NCBI RefSeq assembly: GCF_024496085.1
Contig: NZ_CP101751.1
Coordinates: 186,001-250,000 of the forward strand
Source of the DNA: Flavobacterium cerinum
GTDB lineage: Bacteria; Bacteroidota; Bacteroidia; Flavobacteriales; Flavobacteriaceae
Direction of reading: 5' to 3'
Length of the DNA stretch: 64,000 nucleotides
Shown: in pieces, positions 9,634 through 17,669 of the stretch
Numbering within the stretch: position 1 is the stretch's first letter
Layout of the letters: every line of letters begins with the position of its first letter
Notes under the pieces: model-generated
Told to the model about the DNA's origin: nothing
What the model saw: the letters and a program-made list of their open reading frames with translations, nothing else
The model's database searches: none
Program-made: the position numbers and the translations under genes

Positions 9634-9704
9634 CTCCGAAGTTATAAACTTCGGAGAGCCGATTTGTTTGTATATTTTATGCTCCGAAGTTACAAACTTC
9701 GGAG
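9634..9704. repeat. Two tandem copies of a 23-base perfect hairpin
   Basis: Two units, 9634-9656 and 9682-9704, each have a 10-bp stem CTCCGAAGTT/AACTTCGGAG around a 3-base loop (ATA, then ACA). The flanks are also similar (TTTATG before, AGxC after). The pair lies between two convergent genes, so it may act as a two-way terminator, although neither copy has a good T run. It resembles short palindromic intergenic repeats. Confidence 0.75.
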
Positions 9705-9722
9705 AGACGGCTATTTACCTTC

Positions 9723-10313
9723 TTATTTTCGTTTGGCATCTATTTCTTTCTTTTTTTTGTAGTACTCTTCTGCTGATCTTTTCGAATATCCTTCAAATAT
9801 CTCTTCATTAAAATCTTCCAGGTTAATTGTTTTATAGTGCATTTTCGTTTTTACAGTCGGCATTTTTATATTTTCATATTGAATCCAGTTCCCGATAAAA
9901 TCACCTGTAAGCAAATTCACACTCGATTCGCCGGCTCCTTCGTTTGCTGCATTCCCTTGCTCATAATTACTCATTCCGATTAACTGTATTTTTTTTGTTT
10001 TAGCATTGTATCGAAACTGATTTTTGTTGCCGGCACGATTATAGCTGAAATAAAAAGCAAAACCATTTCGGGTTGCCGTTATTCCGGCCGAAAACCCCAT
10101 TGTTTCTATCTGCTTACTGTAAATCGGCTTAAAATTATTTGTTGATAATTTACAAACGATTACAATTTTCTTTTCATCAAAGTAAACGGTATCATTTATC
10201 CCGTCATTGTCAATATCTTTTACTAGTTTTTCCTGTCCGAAAACAAGTATTTGGGTTAGCAGAACCAATACGGTCACTACTGTTTTCTTTATCTGTTTGT
10301 AATTCCGACTCAT
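9723..10313 (-). CDS. Secreted protein of unknown function with DxDxDG motif
   Basis: A 196-residue protein. The N-terminus (Lys-rich, then VVTVLVLLTQILVFGQ) looks like a signal peptide with cleavage near FGQE. It is followed at once by KDIDNDGINDTVYFD, a DxDxDGxxD calcium-loop-like motif of the kind seen in FG-GAP and thrombospondin-3 repeats. The rest is beta-rich (GFAFYFSYNRAGNKNQFRY), and the C-terminus is charged and helical (YSKRSAEEYYKKKKEIDAKRK). I do not recognise a named family. It stands alone on the minus strand next to the island border. Confidence 0.7.
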   Translation of the reverse strand: MSRNYKQIKKTVVTVLVLLTQILVFGQEKLVKDIDNDGINDTVYFDEKKIVIVCKLSTNNFKPIYSKQIETMGFSAGITATRNGFAFYFSYNRAGNKNQFRYNAKTKKIQLIGMSNYEQGNAANEGAGESSVNLLTGDFIGNWIQYENIKMPTVKTKMHYKTINLEDFNEEIFEGYSKRSAEEYYKKKKEIDAKRK

Positions 10314-10393
10314 TATTTAAGTTTGTTTTTGTTAATCCCCATTTCTCTCTAAAATCCGGTCTTCTAATTACAGGCAATACTATGAAAAAGTAG

Positions 10394-10962
10394 GCAATCT
10401 CACGACAAAAGGATAAGAAATATTTTACAGGAAATATATAAAAACAAAAAAGACAAACTATATAGTTTGTCTTTTTTGTGAACCCGTTGGTACAAAATTC
10501 GAACCAATTGTTGGAAGATTTAAAGCTTCTCTCTGAAATAGCGATAGCCTAATTATTAATTAGGTAATTATTCTAAAGTGTGCCTTAAAATGAAATTTAT
10601 TTTAAGGCACTAACATATTGGTGTTTTTTTATTGTAATTCTTCAAGTAATGTTTAACGATTTTAGACCAGCATGAATAATGTACTAAAATTTTAGAGAAT
10701 ATTAAATTACAAAGCAATTTAATATTAAAAAATAAATACTTGACAAACAAATGTTTAAATCAGTAGCTAACAAGAATAGATTATTTTTAGATTCTATTTT
10801 ATTATCGATATAATTCTGATATCGGTTTATTAAAAGCTGTTTTTTACTGCACGAGTCATAAATACCTATATTTCAAAAGATTATCATTTCTATTAATATT
10901 TTACTGCTTTTAATTTTTATATCTTAAATTCGCTACTTTTATACTATCAAAATTACATTTAA
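10394..10962. other. A+T-rich intergenic stretch at the left edge of the island
   Basis: No convincing gene is visible. It holds a perfect 32-base palindrome (10446-10477), a short stretch that looks like a degenerate reading frame (10478-10545), and about 400 bases of very A+T-rich DNA leading to the four-gene cassette. A possible -7 element TACTTTTA at 10934-10941 precedes the first cassette gene. Confidence 0.6.
10446..10477. terminator. Perfect palindromic bidirectional terminator without an adjacent gene end
   Basis: The arms are five A, then AGACAAACTAT, mirrored by ATAGTTTGTCT and five T. This is a fully symmetrical hairpin with T runs in both directions. The neighbouring gene on the left begins, rather than ends, on this side, so no present-day transcript obviously needs it. 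It may mark the end of a lost gene. Confidence 0.75.
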
Positions 10963-12060
10963 TTGGAATCGATAATTTATATAAAAAGTTTACATAGACC
11001 TTACAATCAGAATCTAAATTCTGTAAAATGGGTTTGTAAATTCATAGAGCAAAAGAATAGTAATAATGAAATTTCTAAATCAGATTTTTACGTTGAATTT
11101 TACATATATCTCATTAAGAAATTGTACAATTTATATAAAAAGAATCCCACAGAAACTTTGACACATGGTATTCCATCGTTTGATTCTGTAAAGAAATCAT
11201 ACAATAGCATAATTAGAGTTGATAAGGAAAGAAAAAAGAAAATTATCAATGAATCTCTTTTAAAAAGAAGGAATGATAGTGAACGGGCTATTTTTAGCAC
11301 TTATAAAGCTACTTCATATTTTATAAATTTATCAAAAGACAAATTAGATTTTGTTGATAACAATAATCAGCTAAAGTTTACAGGGAAAGTCTTAGTAGGT
11401 TTACGGAGTAATTCTTTCAAACTTAGCAAAAAAGAAAAAGAAGCTCTCTTTAGCTCAATTATTAAAAGAGATTTTCATTTCTTTATTTCACTATGCCTTT
11501 TGCAAAAAATCCAGAAAAAAATAAAAAATCTGAGCATTGAAGAAATTCATTTTGATTTTCTTGTTGATAAATTTGATATTAAGCATTTTAGATATACAGA
11601 AGCTAGTAATGAGAAAAACTTTAGTAAAGTAAGAGAGCATTGGATAAAAGATTTAGATTTTCTTGATAAAAATTTTAATATAAAAAAGTCATTTTTAGAT
11701 ATTATTATTCAAAATGGATTTGGAGATTCTTATTTGAAAGTCAAAAACCAAGTAAATGATTATTACAAAGACAAAATTATTTCGAAAAGTAAATTTCAGC
11801 TGAAAGTGGATCTTTTTCTAGAAGTTTATGAAACTACACCTAAAAATGAACTTGGTTTTTTATCATTACAAGAGATAGCTAATAAAATGAGTATGGGAAA
11901 AAAGTCTTTCCAAAGTTTTATTTCGCAATTTTATGAATTTGAAAAAAATAAATATAATATATTCTTTAATAATGTTGTTCAGGCAATTTCTGGTAAAAAT
12001 CAATATTTTATAAGAAATAGACCAGTTGTAAATATTAAAATTAAGGAACTTAATAAATAA
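10963..12060 (+). CDS. Unknown protein, first gene of defence-like cassette
   Basis: A 365-residue, Lys/Ile/Asn-rich protein with no signal peptide or membrane segment. I do not recognise its family. The start is a TTG, the first sense codon after an in-frame stop; no ATG occurs until far inside. The protein is mostly helical. Near the C-terminus, LSLQEIANKMSMGKKSFQSF (about residues 304-323) looks like a helix-turn-helix, so DNA binding is possible. It is followed 5 bases later by the ATPase gene, and the four genes 10963-16385 form one tight operon. Its A+T-rich codon use differs clearly from the housekeeping genes on either side. It could be a specificity or target-recognition subunit, which is an inference from context only. 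Confidence 0.8.
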   Translation: MESIIYIKSLHRPYNQNLNSVKWVCKFIEQKNSNNEISKSDFYVEFYIYLIKKLYNLYKKNPTETLTHGIPSFDSVKKSYNSIIRVDKERKKKIINESLLKRRNDSERAIFSTYKATSYFINLSKDKLDFVDNNNQLKFTGKVLVGLRSNSFKLSKKEKEALFSSIIKRDFHFFISLCLLQKIQKKIKNLSIEEIHFDFLVDKFDIKHFRYTEASNEKNFSKVREHWIKDLDFLDKNFNIKKSFLDIIIQNGFGDSYLKVKNQVNDYYKDKIISKSKFQLKVDLFLEVYETTPKNELGFLSLQEIANKMSMGKKSFQSFISQFYEFEKNKYNIFFNNVVQAISGKNQYFIRNRPVVNIKIKELNK

Positions 12061-12065
12061 AGATT

Positions 12066-13604
12066 ATGCAAGGACATTCATTATGGGATAAAATTCCCCA
12101 AAGTAAGTCAGATAGTTTTAAAGCGGATATAAAAGAAGGAAAAGTTCCTGAACTTCCATATTTTATCGTAGATCAAAATGAGGCGAAAACTAAAATTAAA
12201 ACAAAGATTGACGATATAAAAAAAGGAAGATTTCAAACGTCAATAATCACCGCAAATTATGGTAATGGCAAAACTAATATTTTAAAATATTTATCCCTTT
12301 ATTATCGCAGTAATGATGATATTCAGGTTTTGTATTACAGAGCCGATGCCGACAATTACGACATTATCCTTAATTTGTTAAGAATAATAGAAGACAACTA
12401 CACCAACTATATTGTCGAGAGTGTCCAAGCTTTAGTTGGTGAACAGTTTGAACATGCATCTCTTGCAAATAATTACAAAGATAATTTTGGGGCAATTGAA
12501 CAATATACAAATAAACTGTTTTCTTCTTCAAATTCTCTTTCTGAGATTAAAAATCTATTCTATTTAGGGACTGGAAGATTAAATAGTAAGAGATATTTTG
12601 ATAAACATGATTTACGTCAATTAAAAGATTATGAGCGTAGAGAAATACTGGTTCTATTTTTAAATATATTATCACAAACTGGTAGATTTATTATTTTTTG
12701 CATTGACGAAGTAGAGAAAATCAGAGAAAAATCAAAAATAAGATTTTCACATTTTTTAACATCTCTTAGAGAGTTAATAGATCTTTCAAATAAGGTTAAA
12801 GGTCATTATTTAATCCTTGCAATGACTGATAGTACTGATAGCAATATAATTCAAATAACAAATGAGGCTTTATATACTCGTATATATCAACACATTATAC
12901 CAATAAATCCAATTTCAGAGAAAAAAGATAAAATTGAATTAATCGAGTACTTAAAAGAAATCTTTGATTCTAATGAAAGTACGGATGATGTATTAAAGAA
13001 ATTATCAAAAGAGACAGATGCAATTAGTAATAGATTATTAATCCAAAGAATTTCTGATATTCTTTTTGGTAAAACAGAGAAAAAAACCTTGGAAACCGAA
13101 TTAAGAGAGAATTCACTATTAGAAATATTCTCTAATACAAAAAAAGATTTGGATATAAATGTTGAAGCCTTTAAAAATTTACATCGTAAGTTTTTTGATC
13201 CTTTAGAGTATTATTTAGAAAGTTTTAATATTAAAATTGAAGAGTTTACAAGCCAATTAAGATATTATTATAATTATGAAACTGATACTCTTTGTTATTT
13301 TATATTTAATAATGATTTAACTGTAATTGATAGTGAAATACAAAAAATAATGAGCTGTACAGAATATCTAAATCTTGACAAGAAAATTGACTTTAAAAAT
13401 ATATCCTTATTTGTTCCCGCATCAATGGAATTAAATTATTCATATCTAGAAAAATATTCTTTCTTTGATAGCTTTAAACTTAGTATTATTGATGTTGAAA
13501 ATTTTGAGGATCTTTTTACCTTATTAGAGTTATATAGACAACATTTTGAACACCAGATAAAACTTAAGCCAATAATCGAAAATTATACTAATTCTAGTCT
13601 ATAG
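12066..13604 (+). CDS. P-loop ATPase (ORC/BrxD-like), defence-like cassette
   Basis: A 512-residue P-loop NTPase. The Walker A-type loop is ANYGNGKT (residues 63-70; Gly of the first position replaced by Ala) and Walker B is FIIFCIDEVEKI with D214 and E215. A following segment, GHYLILAMTDSTDSN, resembles the sensor-1 strand of AAA+/STAND ATPases. The N-terminal layout (charged IKEGKVPELPYFIVD lead-in, then kinase loop, then QVLYYRADADNYDIILNLL) is reminiscent of the BREX ATP-binding protein BrxD and of ORC/Cdc6-like ATPases, but this is a resemblance by eye. The C-terminal ~200 residues are unassigned. The gene is tightly packed between its neighbours (5 bases before, 1 after). Confidence 0.85.
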   Translation: MQGHSLWDKIPQSKSDSFKADIKEGKVPELPYFIVDQNEAKTKIKTKIDDIKKGRFQTSIITANYGNGKTNILKYLSLYYRSNDDIQVLYYRADADNYDIILNLLRIIEDNYTNYIVESVQALVGEQFEHASLANNYKDNFGAIEQYTNKLFSSSNSLSEIKNLFYLGTGRLNSKRYFDKHDLRQLKDYERREILVLFLNILSQTGRFIIFCIDEVEKIREKSKIRFSHFLTSLRELIDLSNKVKGHYLILAMTDSTDSNIIQITNEALYTRIYQHIIPINPISEKKDKIELIEYLKEIFDSNESTDDVLKKLSKETDAISNRLLIQRISDILFGKTEKKTLETELRENSLLEIFSNTKKDLDINVEAFKNLHRKFFDPLEYYLESFNIKIEEFTSQLRYYYNYETDTLCYFIFNNDLTVIDSEIQKIMSCTEYLNLDKKIDFKNISLFVPASMELNYSYLEKYSFFDSFKLSIIDVENFEDLFTLLELYRQHFEHQIKLKPIIENYTNSSL

Positions 13605-13605
13605 T

Positions 13606-15336
13606 ATGTTTGATAATAATAATAAAGTGTTTGCTTATAAAATAGCATTAAAACTTGATAAGTATTTAGTAGCACTATTTAATTTGTGCTATGATGTATA
13701 TATTAAATTAGAAGATATAACTATTAATGAAAATGATATAGAATATGCAATTTTATTATTCACTGATGAATTTTATGACCATTTAGAAGTAAACAAAGAT
13801 GAGTATTTGGAAAAAGATGAAAACGATCAATATAGATTTACAAAAGATCAGTTTTTTAATACACTAGCTGTTCATTTGAATGCATATTATTTAAGAAGTC
13901 AAATCTTTGTATCAAAACTTAATACTCCAGATTTTCTTTACTATTTGAAGGATAATTTTCATATTTATTCAACATTGGCAAAAAAAAAGGAAGTCGAAAA
14001 TAGTTTAAATGATAAATTTAAAACTATCAATGTCATTAGTAACATTATTGAAAATCTTAATAATAATAGATTAAAGGAATCGATAAATAGTATTTCAACA
14101 ATCTATGACTTTAATAAGGCAGGCCAATATATAAAAGTAACCACACCTGAAAATTTTAAACCTCAAACAATTTTCATAAAGGACGATTTACTAAATTTCG
14201 ATTTATTAGAATCTGATGTTTTTGATTTTGATGATATATGGGTCAACTACGAACATGATCTGAATAATGAACTCAGCTTTGATCTAGATAATGATGAATA
14301 TTACATAATAAGAGATAACAATTCTAATGATAAAACTACTCTTGGAATTAAAGTGAATGACCACATATTGTTAAAGTCTAATATCGATATTAAGAAATAT
14401 GTAAAAAAAGAAAATGTAAATAAGTATTTGTGGCAATTATTAAAAGATAATTATCTTAAAAAACGACAACAAAAACTGCTATGTAATTCTGAACTAATAA
14501 AGAATTTTAAAGAAAAAAGTAAGGAAGGAGATTTTAATAAACTATTGTGCAATCTCAAAAATAATCTATACTTGGATAGAAGTGTAGATATAAAAGAAGA
14601 TTATCAATGTTTTTTCGAAAAATTTATTGTAGTTAAAAAGTTAAGTGATTTGTCAAATTTTAATTTCTTTCTACCAGATGAAGATGTTGAAAAGGAACTA
14701 TTAGGTATATCTTCGGAGCAAAAAATAGGCGATAAATATCATTTATTGCACTACCTAAAGCATAAAGATGATAGGTTTACTGAAGGTTTCGTAAATTCTG
14801 AACCTAAGAAAAAAGAAAAATCAAAGATCTATATACTAAAAGCAGAATTGTCCTTTTATTTAGTTGAAAAATACTATGAAGATCTTATTGAAGAACTACT
14901 ACAAGGATTAGGTGTTGATTTTATTAGTAATGTAGAATTACGCGTAAATGGTGAGTCAAAAGCTGAATTTGATTTTGTAATATTTAAAGATGATAAGTTT
15001 TACTTTTTGGAGGCAAAGACTACTCTTACTAAAGATAATGTTTATGATACTTCTAAAAAGTATCATAATAATATTGAATATTTAAAACGAATAATTGATT
15101 CAGATTTGGAGAGTGTTAAGTTTATTTTACTTGGTTTTTTAAGTAACCCTAATCTGGATAATTACAAGCATTTTTTTACGGATTCAAGTTATAATACTAG
15201 AAGAGATGGATTTGCTGTTACTCCGTATAAATTCAAGATACCTTTTTTTGGGCATCCAAATTTAGAGTTGGAGTGTATTGCCGAACCAGAACTTTCGAAA
15301 TTAAAAGAATTTATTAAAGATATATGCCAGATATAG
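13606..15336 (+). CDS. Large protein with C-terminal PD-(D/E)XK nuclease motif
   Basis: A 576-residue protein. The first ~400 residues are Asn/Asp/Lys-rich with no motif that I know. The C-terminal region has a restriction-endonuclease-like core: helix YLVEKYYEDLIEELLQGLG, strand VDFISNVELRV, then AEFDFVIF with D456, then KFYFLEAKTTL with E469-A-K471. The D-x12-E-x-K arrangement is the PD-(D/E)XK signature. Such domains cut DNA or RNA in restriction, Cas and CARF systems. It starts 1 base after the ATPase stop and overlaps the methylase start by 13 bases, which argues for one functional unit. It is the likely effector nuclease. Confidence 0.82.
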   Translation: MFDNNNKVFAYKIALKLDKYLVALFNLCYDVYIKLEDITINENDIEYAILLFTDEFYDHLEVNKDEYLEKDENDQYRFTKDQFFNTLAVHLNAYYLRSQIFVSKLNTPDFLYYLKDNFHIYSTLAKKKEVENSLNDKFKTINVISNIIENLNNNRLKESINSISTIYDFNKAGQYIKVTTPENFKPQTIFIKDDLLNFDLLESDVFDFDDIWVNYEHDLNNELSFDLDNDEYYIIRDNNSNDKTTLGIKVNDHILLKSNIDIKKYVKKENVNKYLWQLLKDNYLKKRQQKLLCNSELIKNFKEKSKEGDFNKLLCNLKNNLYLDRSVDIKEDYQCFFEKFIVVKKLSDLSNFNFFLPDEDVEKELLGISSEQKIGDKYHLLHYLKHKDDRFTEGFVNSEPKKKEKSKIYILKAELSFYLVEKYYEDLIEELLQGLGVDFISNVELRVNGESKAEFDFVIFKDDKFYFLEAKTTLTKDNVYDTSKKYHNNIEYLKRIIDSDLESVKFILLGFLSNPNLDNYKHFFTDSSYNTRRDGFAVTPYKFKIPFFGHPNLELECIAEPELSKLKEFIKDICQI

Positions 15337-16385
15337 TACTACCTCAAACTAGATATTATGGATCAAAAAGAAAAATAGTAGATAAAATATGGAACATTTT
15401 AACCAATGAAGCAAATTTACAGTTTGATTCTATTTTAGATGTTTTTGGAGGTTCTGCTTCATTTTCATATTATTCTAAATTACATAATAAACAAGTTTTT
15501 TATAATGACATCTTCCAATTTAATTTCATAATTGGAAAAAAATTAATAGAACAAAATACAAATGAATTAACGTATGAAAATGCAATCAGTTTGTTTGAAC
15601 GAATTCAAGGAGTAGAATACCTAAATTATATTTCAGAATTTTATAATGACATCTATTTTACGAATGAAGAGAATGACCAAATAGATGTTTATATTCAAAA
15701 CGTTTTAGCATTAGATAATGAGAATATACAATGTAGCGCTCTATACATACTTTTTCAGAGTTGCTTAATGAAAAGGCCTTATAATTTATTTCATAGAAAG
15801 AACTTAAATATGAGATTGAATTATACAACGGGTAAGTTTGGAAATAAACAAACTTGGGAAAGAAGTTTTGAAGAACTTTTTATGCGATTTATAAATGAAT
15901 TAGATAAAGTTTGTATTGATAACGGACGAATAAATACTGCTCATAATTTTAGTGCTCTAAATTGTCCATTGAACGCAGATCTAGTGTATATAGATCCTCC
16001 ATATTTCAAAAAAGAAAGTACCACTTCTTATCATAGTAAGTATCATTTTCTTGAAGGGTTGGTAAATTATTACAATATTCCCGACAATATAAACTTTAAT
16101 AAAAACAATCGTGAAATTACTATAAATGCATCTAGGGAATTTGAAGATAAAACTAACTTTTTAAATGATCTAAGAACTCTTATTAACAATCATCTTAATT
16201 CTCATATTGTCATATCATATAGAAATAATGGTATTCCTTCAATACAAGCAATTTACGAATTACTTCGAAGCTTTGAAGTTTTCGAAGTTTTGGAGTATAA
16301 TCTAGGCCAATACAATTATGCACTAAATAGAAATAATAATGTAAATGAGGAAGTGCTTTTTGTTTGTAAAAATATTAATCGATAA
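15324..16385 (+). CDS. D12-class DNA adenine N6-methyltransferase
   Basis: Dam-like methylase (alpha order: SAM site before catalytic motif). Motif X-like RYYGSKRKIVDKI is at residues 10-22, the SAM-binding motif ILDVFGGSASF at 37-47, and catalytic DPPY at residues 224-227 (VYIDPPYFKK). Its 353 residues are slightly longer than Dam (about 280). It overlaps the nuclease gene by 13 bases and closes the operon. In a restriction-like cassette it would mark host DNA against the nuclease. The recognition sequence cannot be read from the protein by eye. Very A+T-rich like its partners. Confidence 0.92.
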   Translation: MPDIVLPQTRYYGSKRKIVDKIWNILTNEANLQFDSILDVFGGSASFSYYSKLHNKQVFYNDIFQFNFIIGKKLIEQNTNELTYENAISLFERIQGVEYLNYISEFYNDIYFTNEENDQIDVYIQNVLALDNENIQCSALYILFQSCLMKRPYNLFHRKNLNMRLNYTTGKFGNKQTWERSFEELFMRFINELDKVCIDNGRINTAHNFSALNCPLNADLVYIDPPYFKKESTTSYHSKYHFLEGLVNYYNIPDNINFNKNNREITINASREFEDKTNFLNDLRTLINNHLNSHIVISYRNNGIPSIQAIYELLRSFEVFEVLEYNLGQYNYALNRNNNVNEEVLFVCKNINR

Positions 16386-16644
16386 AAATAAAGCAACTAG
16401 ACATATTAAGAAAGTTACAGTTATTCAATTTGATAATAATTGTAGATTAAGTATAAACTAATTCGTCTTAACAAGAAGTTTTTTTAATTTTCAAAAAAAA
16501 CTATAACATGCTACACCACTTGTTTAACATGATGTCTTTATTGGAAATGAGATATTCTATCTATTAAACATAATATCCAATAATGACTTGATAAAATCCT
16601 CCGTGTGTAGCAAGAAATGAAATTTATGAAGTCATATAAAAAAA
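16386..16644. other. A+T-rich intergenic stretch after the methylase gene
   Basis: No gene, tRNA or clear hairpin was found between the methylase stop and the first copy of the duplicated 3' element. Composition returns gradually towards that of the flanking DNA. Confidence 0.5.
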
Positions 16645-16670
16645 CTGCTAACTTTTTCAAAAGTTAGCAG
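16638..16670 (-). terminator. Rho-independent terminator of 3' element copy 1
   Basis: On the minus strand the stem CTGCTAACTTTT/AAAAGTTAGCAG is followed by TTTTTTT. It is a strong terminator for transcription coming from the right. Confidence 0.85.
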
Positions 16671-16789
16671 GTATAAATATTTAACTCAGCTATGCCTACG
16701 AGATTCGAGTGAGGCTAGAAAAATCGGTTTGTGATACAACCGTTCATCTGGCCGTTTGCAGGAACGTGGCAAACTGGTAAGATGTATTA
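16645..16789 (-). repeat. Structured 3' element, copy 1 (orphan)
   Basis: About 145 bases that match the 150-base copy at 16907-17056 closely. Read on the minus strand it contains GTTTGC-CACGTTCCT-GCAAAC, then CGGTTGT-ATC-ACAAACCG, then GCCT...AGGC, and ends in a 12-bp stem hairpin (16645-16670) followed by seven T. That is the layout of a small structured RNA or 3' untranslated region ending in a terminator. Unlike copy 2, no intact gene precedes it; the 117 bases between the copies are probably a decayed gene remnant. Confidence 0.7.
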
Positions 16790-16906
16790 ATCCACTTCAT
16801 CATAATCAATCTACCATAATTCTACTATTTAGCTATTTTGGAAGGTAATTTTTCGGTGTTTCAATATTTAATGGTAAGGGGGCTATTTATGGAATAGTAT
16901 AAAAAT

Positions 16907-17053
16907 ACCTGCTAACTTTTAGAATGGTTAGCAGGTATAAATTTTTGTTTTAGCAAAGCCCACGAGATTCGAGTAAAGGGCTAGAAAAATCGGTTTGTGA
17001 AACAACCGGACATCTTGCCGTTTGCAGGAACGTGGCAAACTTCCTAAGATATT
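16907..17053 (-). repeat. Structured 3' element, copy 2
   Basis: Second copy of the element, directly downstream of the stop codon of the secreted-protein gene at 17054-17662. The same helices are present. The third helix is GCCC...GGGC here against GCCT...AGGC in copy 1, a compensatory change that keeps the pair and supports RNA structure. It ends in the hairpin ACCTGCTAAC/GTTAGCAGGT (16907-16936) followed by ATTTTT on the minus strand. One reading frame is open across it, but the equivalent frame is stopped in copy 1, so a coding role is unlikely. Confidence 0.72.
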
Positions 17054-17662
17054 CTAAGGTTGCTTCGTCAAAATGTACTCTCCATAAGGAAGGCGCATTT
17101 CATCCGGAGACCCATCCGGTTGCATAATGGAGTTATCGCTTTTATATATTTTAACAATTATTTTTTCGGTACCGTTGTCATTTTTATATCGTAAAATAAT
17201 AGAGCTGCTTAAATATCTTCTATCTGGATCATAAAACGAAAGCTTAATTCTGCGTTCATTCTGCGTACAATCATTACATACCGGGTAAGTATTTTTTTTC
17301 CAAATTAAATTTCCGGAAATATTATGATCGTCACCACTTAGTGAATTATCAGCAAGTAATGATAATGTATTTATAATTTCAGTCCCGTTACTGATGTATT
17401 TGTATTCACCAATTAACAAATCCTGATAGTAATTTTTATATTCGAAGTACTCGAATGTTTTCTTCGCAAAAGAAATTGTAAGTGATGTATTTCCGTTTTG
17501 GTATTTCCATGTACCAATATATTTAGCAAAATCATTATCAACATCTTTATTATAAGTATTGTTTCCGTATGCTGCATCACTATCACTGGCAATTGGTACT
17601 ATGACTTGCGCCTTACACGATAAGCAAGCTACTAACAGGAAAAATTTAAGAATTATTTTCAT
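17054..17662 (-). CDS. Small secreted protein, DUF6705-like
   Basis: A 202-residue exported protein. The N-terminus MKIILKFFLLVACLSCKAQ is either a signal peptidase I site after KAQ or a lipobox at the second Cys. The mature part has DNDFAKYIGTWKYQNGNTSLTISFAKKTF and ends with MRLPYGEYILTKQP, which I associate with the Bacteroidota-only family DUF6705 (from memory, unchecked). Function unknown. A pair of Cys (VCNDCTQ) lies in the middle. It follows the JAMM-like lipoprotein gene by 7 bases, so the two are probably co-transcribed, and the structured 3' element comes directly after its stop. Confidence 0.75.
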   Translation of the reverse strand: MKIILKFFLLVACLSCKAQVIVPIASDSDAAYGNNTYNKDVDNDFAKYIGTWKYQNGNTSLTISFAKKTFEYFEYKNYYQDLLIGEYKYISNGTEIINTLSLLADNSLSGDDHNISGNLIWKKNTYPVCNDCTQNERRIKLSFYDPDRRYLSSSIILRYKNDNGTEKIIVKIYKSDNSIMQPDGSPDEMRLPYGEYILTKQP

Positions 17663-17669
17663 ATCAATA

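Noticed and set aside
10478..10520. A GGTTCGAAT-like T-arm sequence on the minus strand that could be a tRNA fragment or left attachment site
   Set aside because: The flanking five bases do not pair, no other tRNA arms are found, and the sequence does not match the 3' end of tRNA-Arg at the right end of the island.
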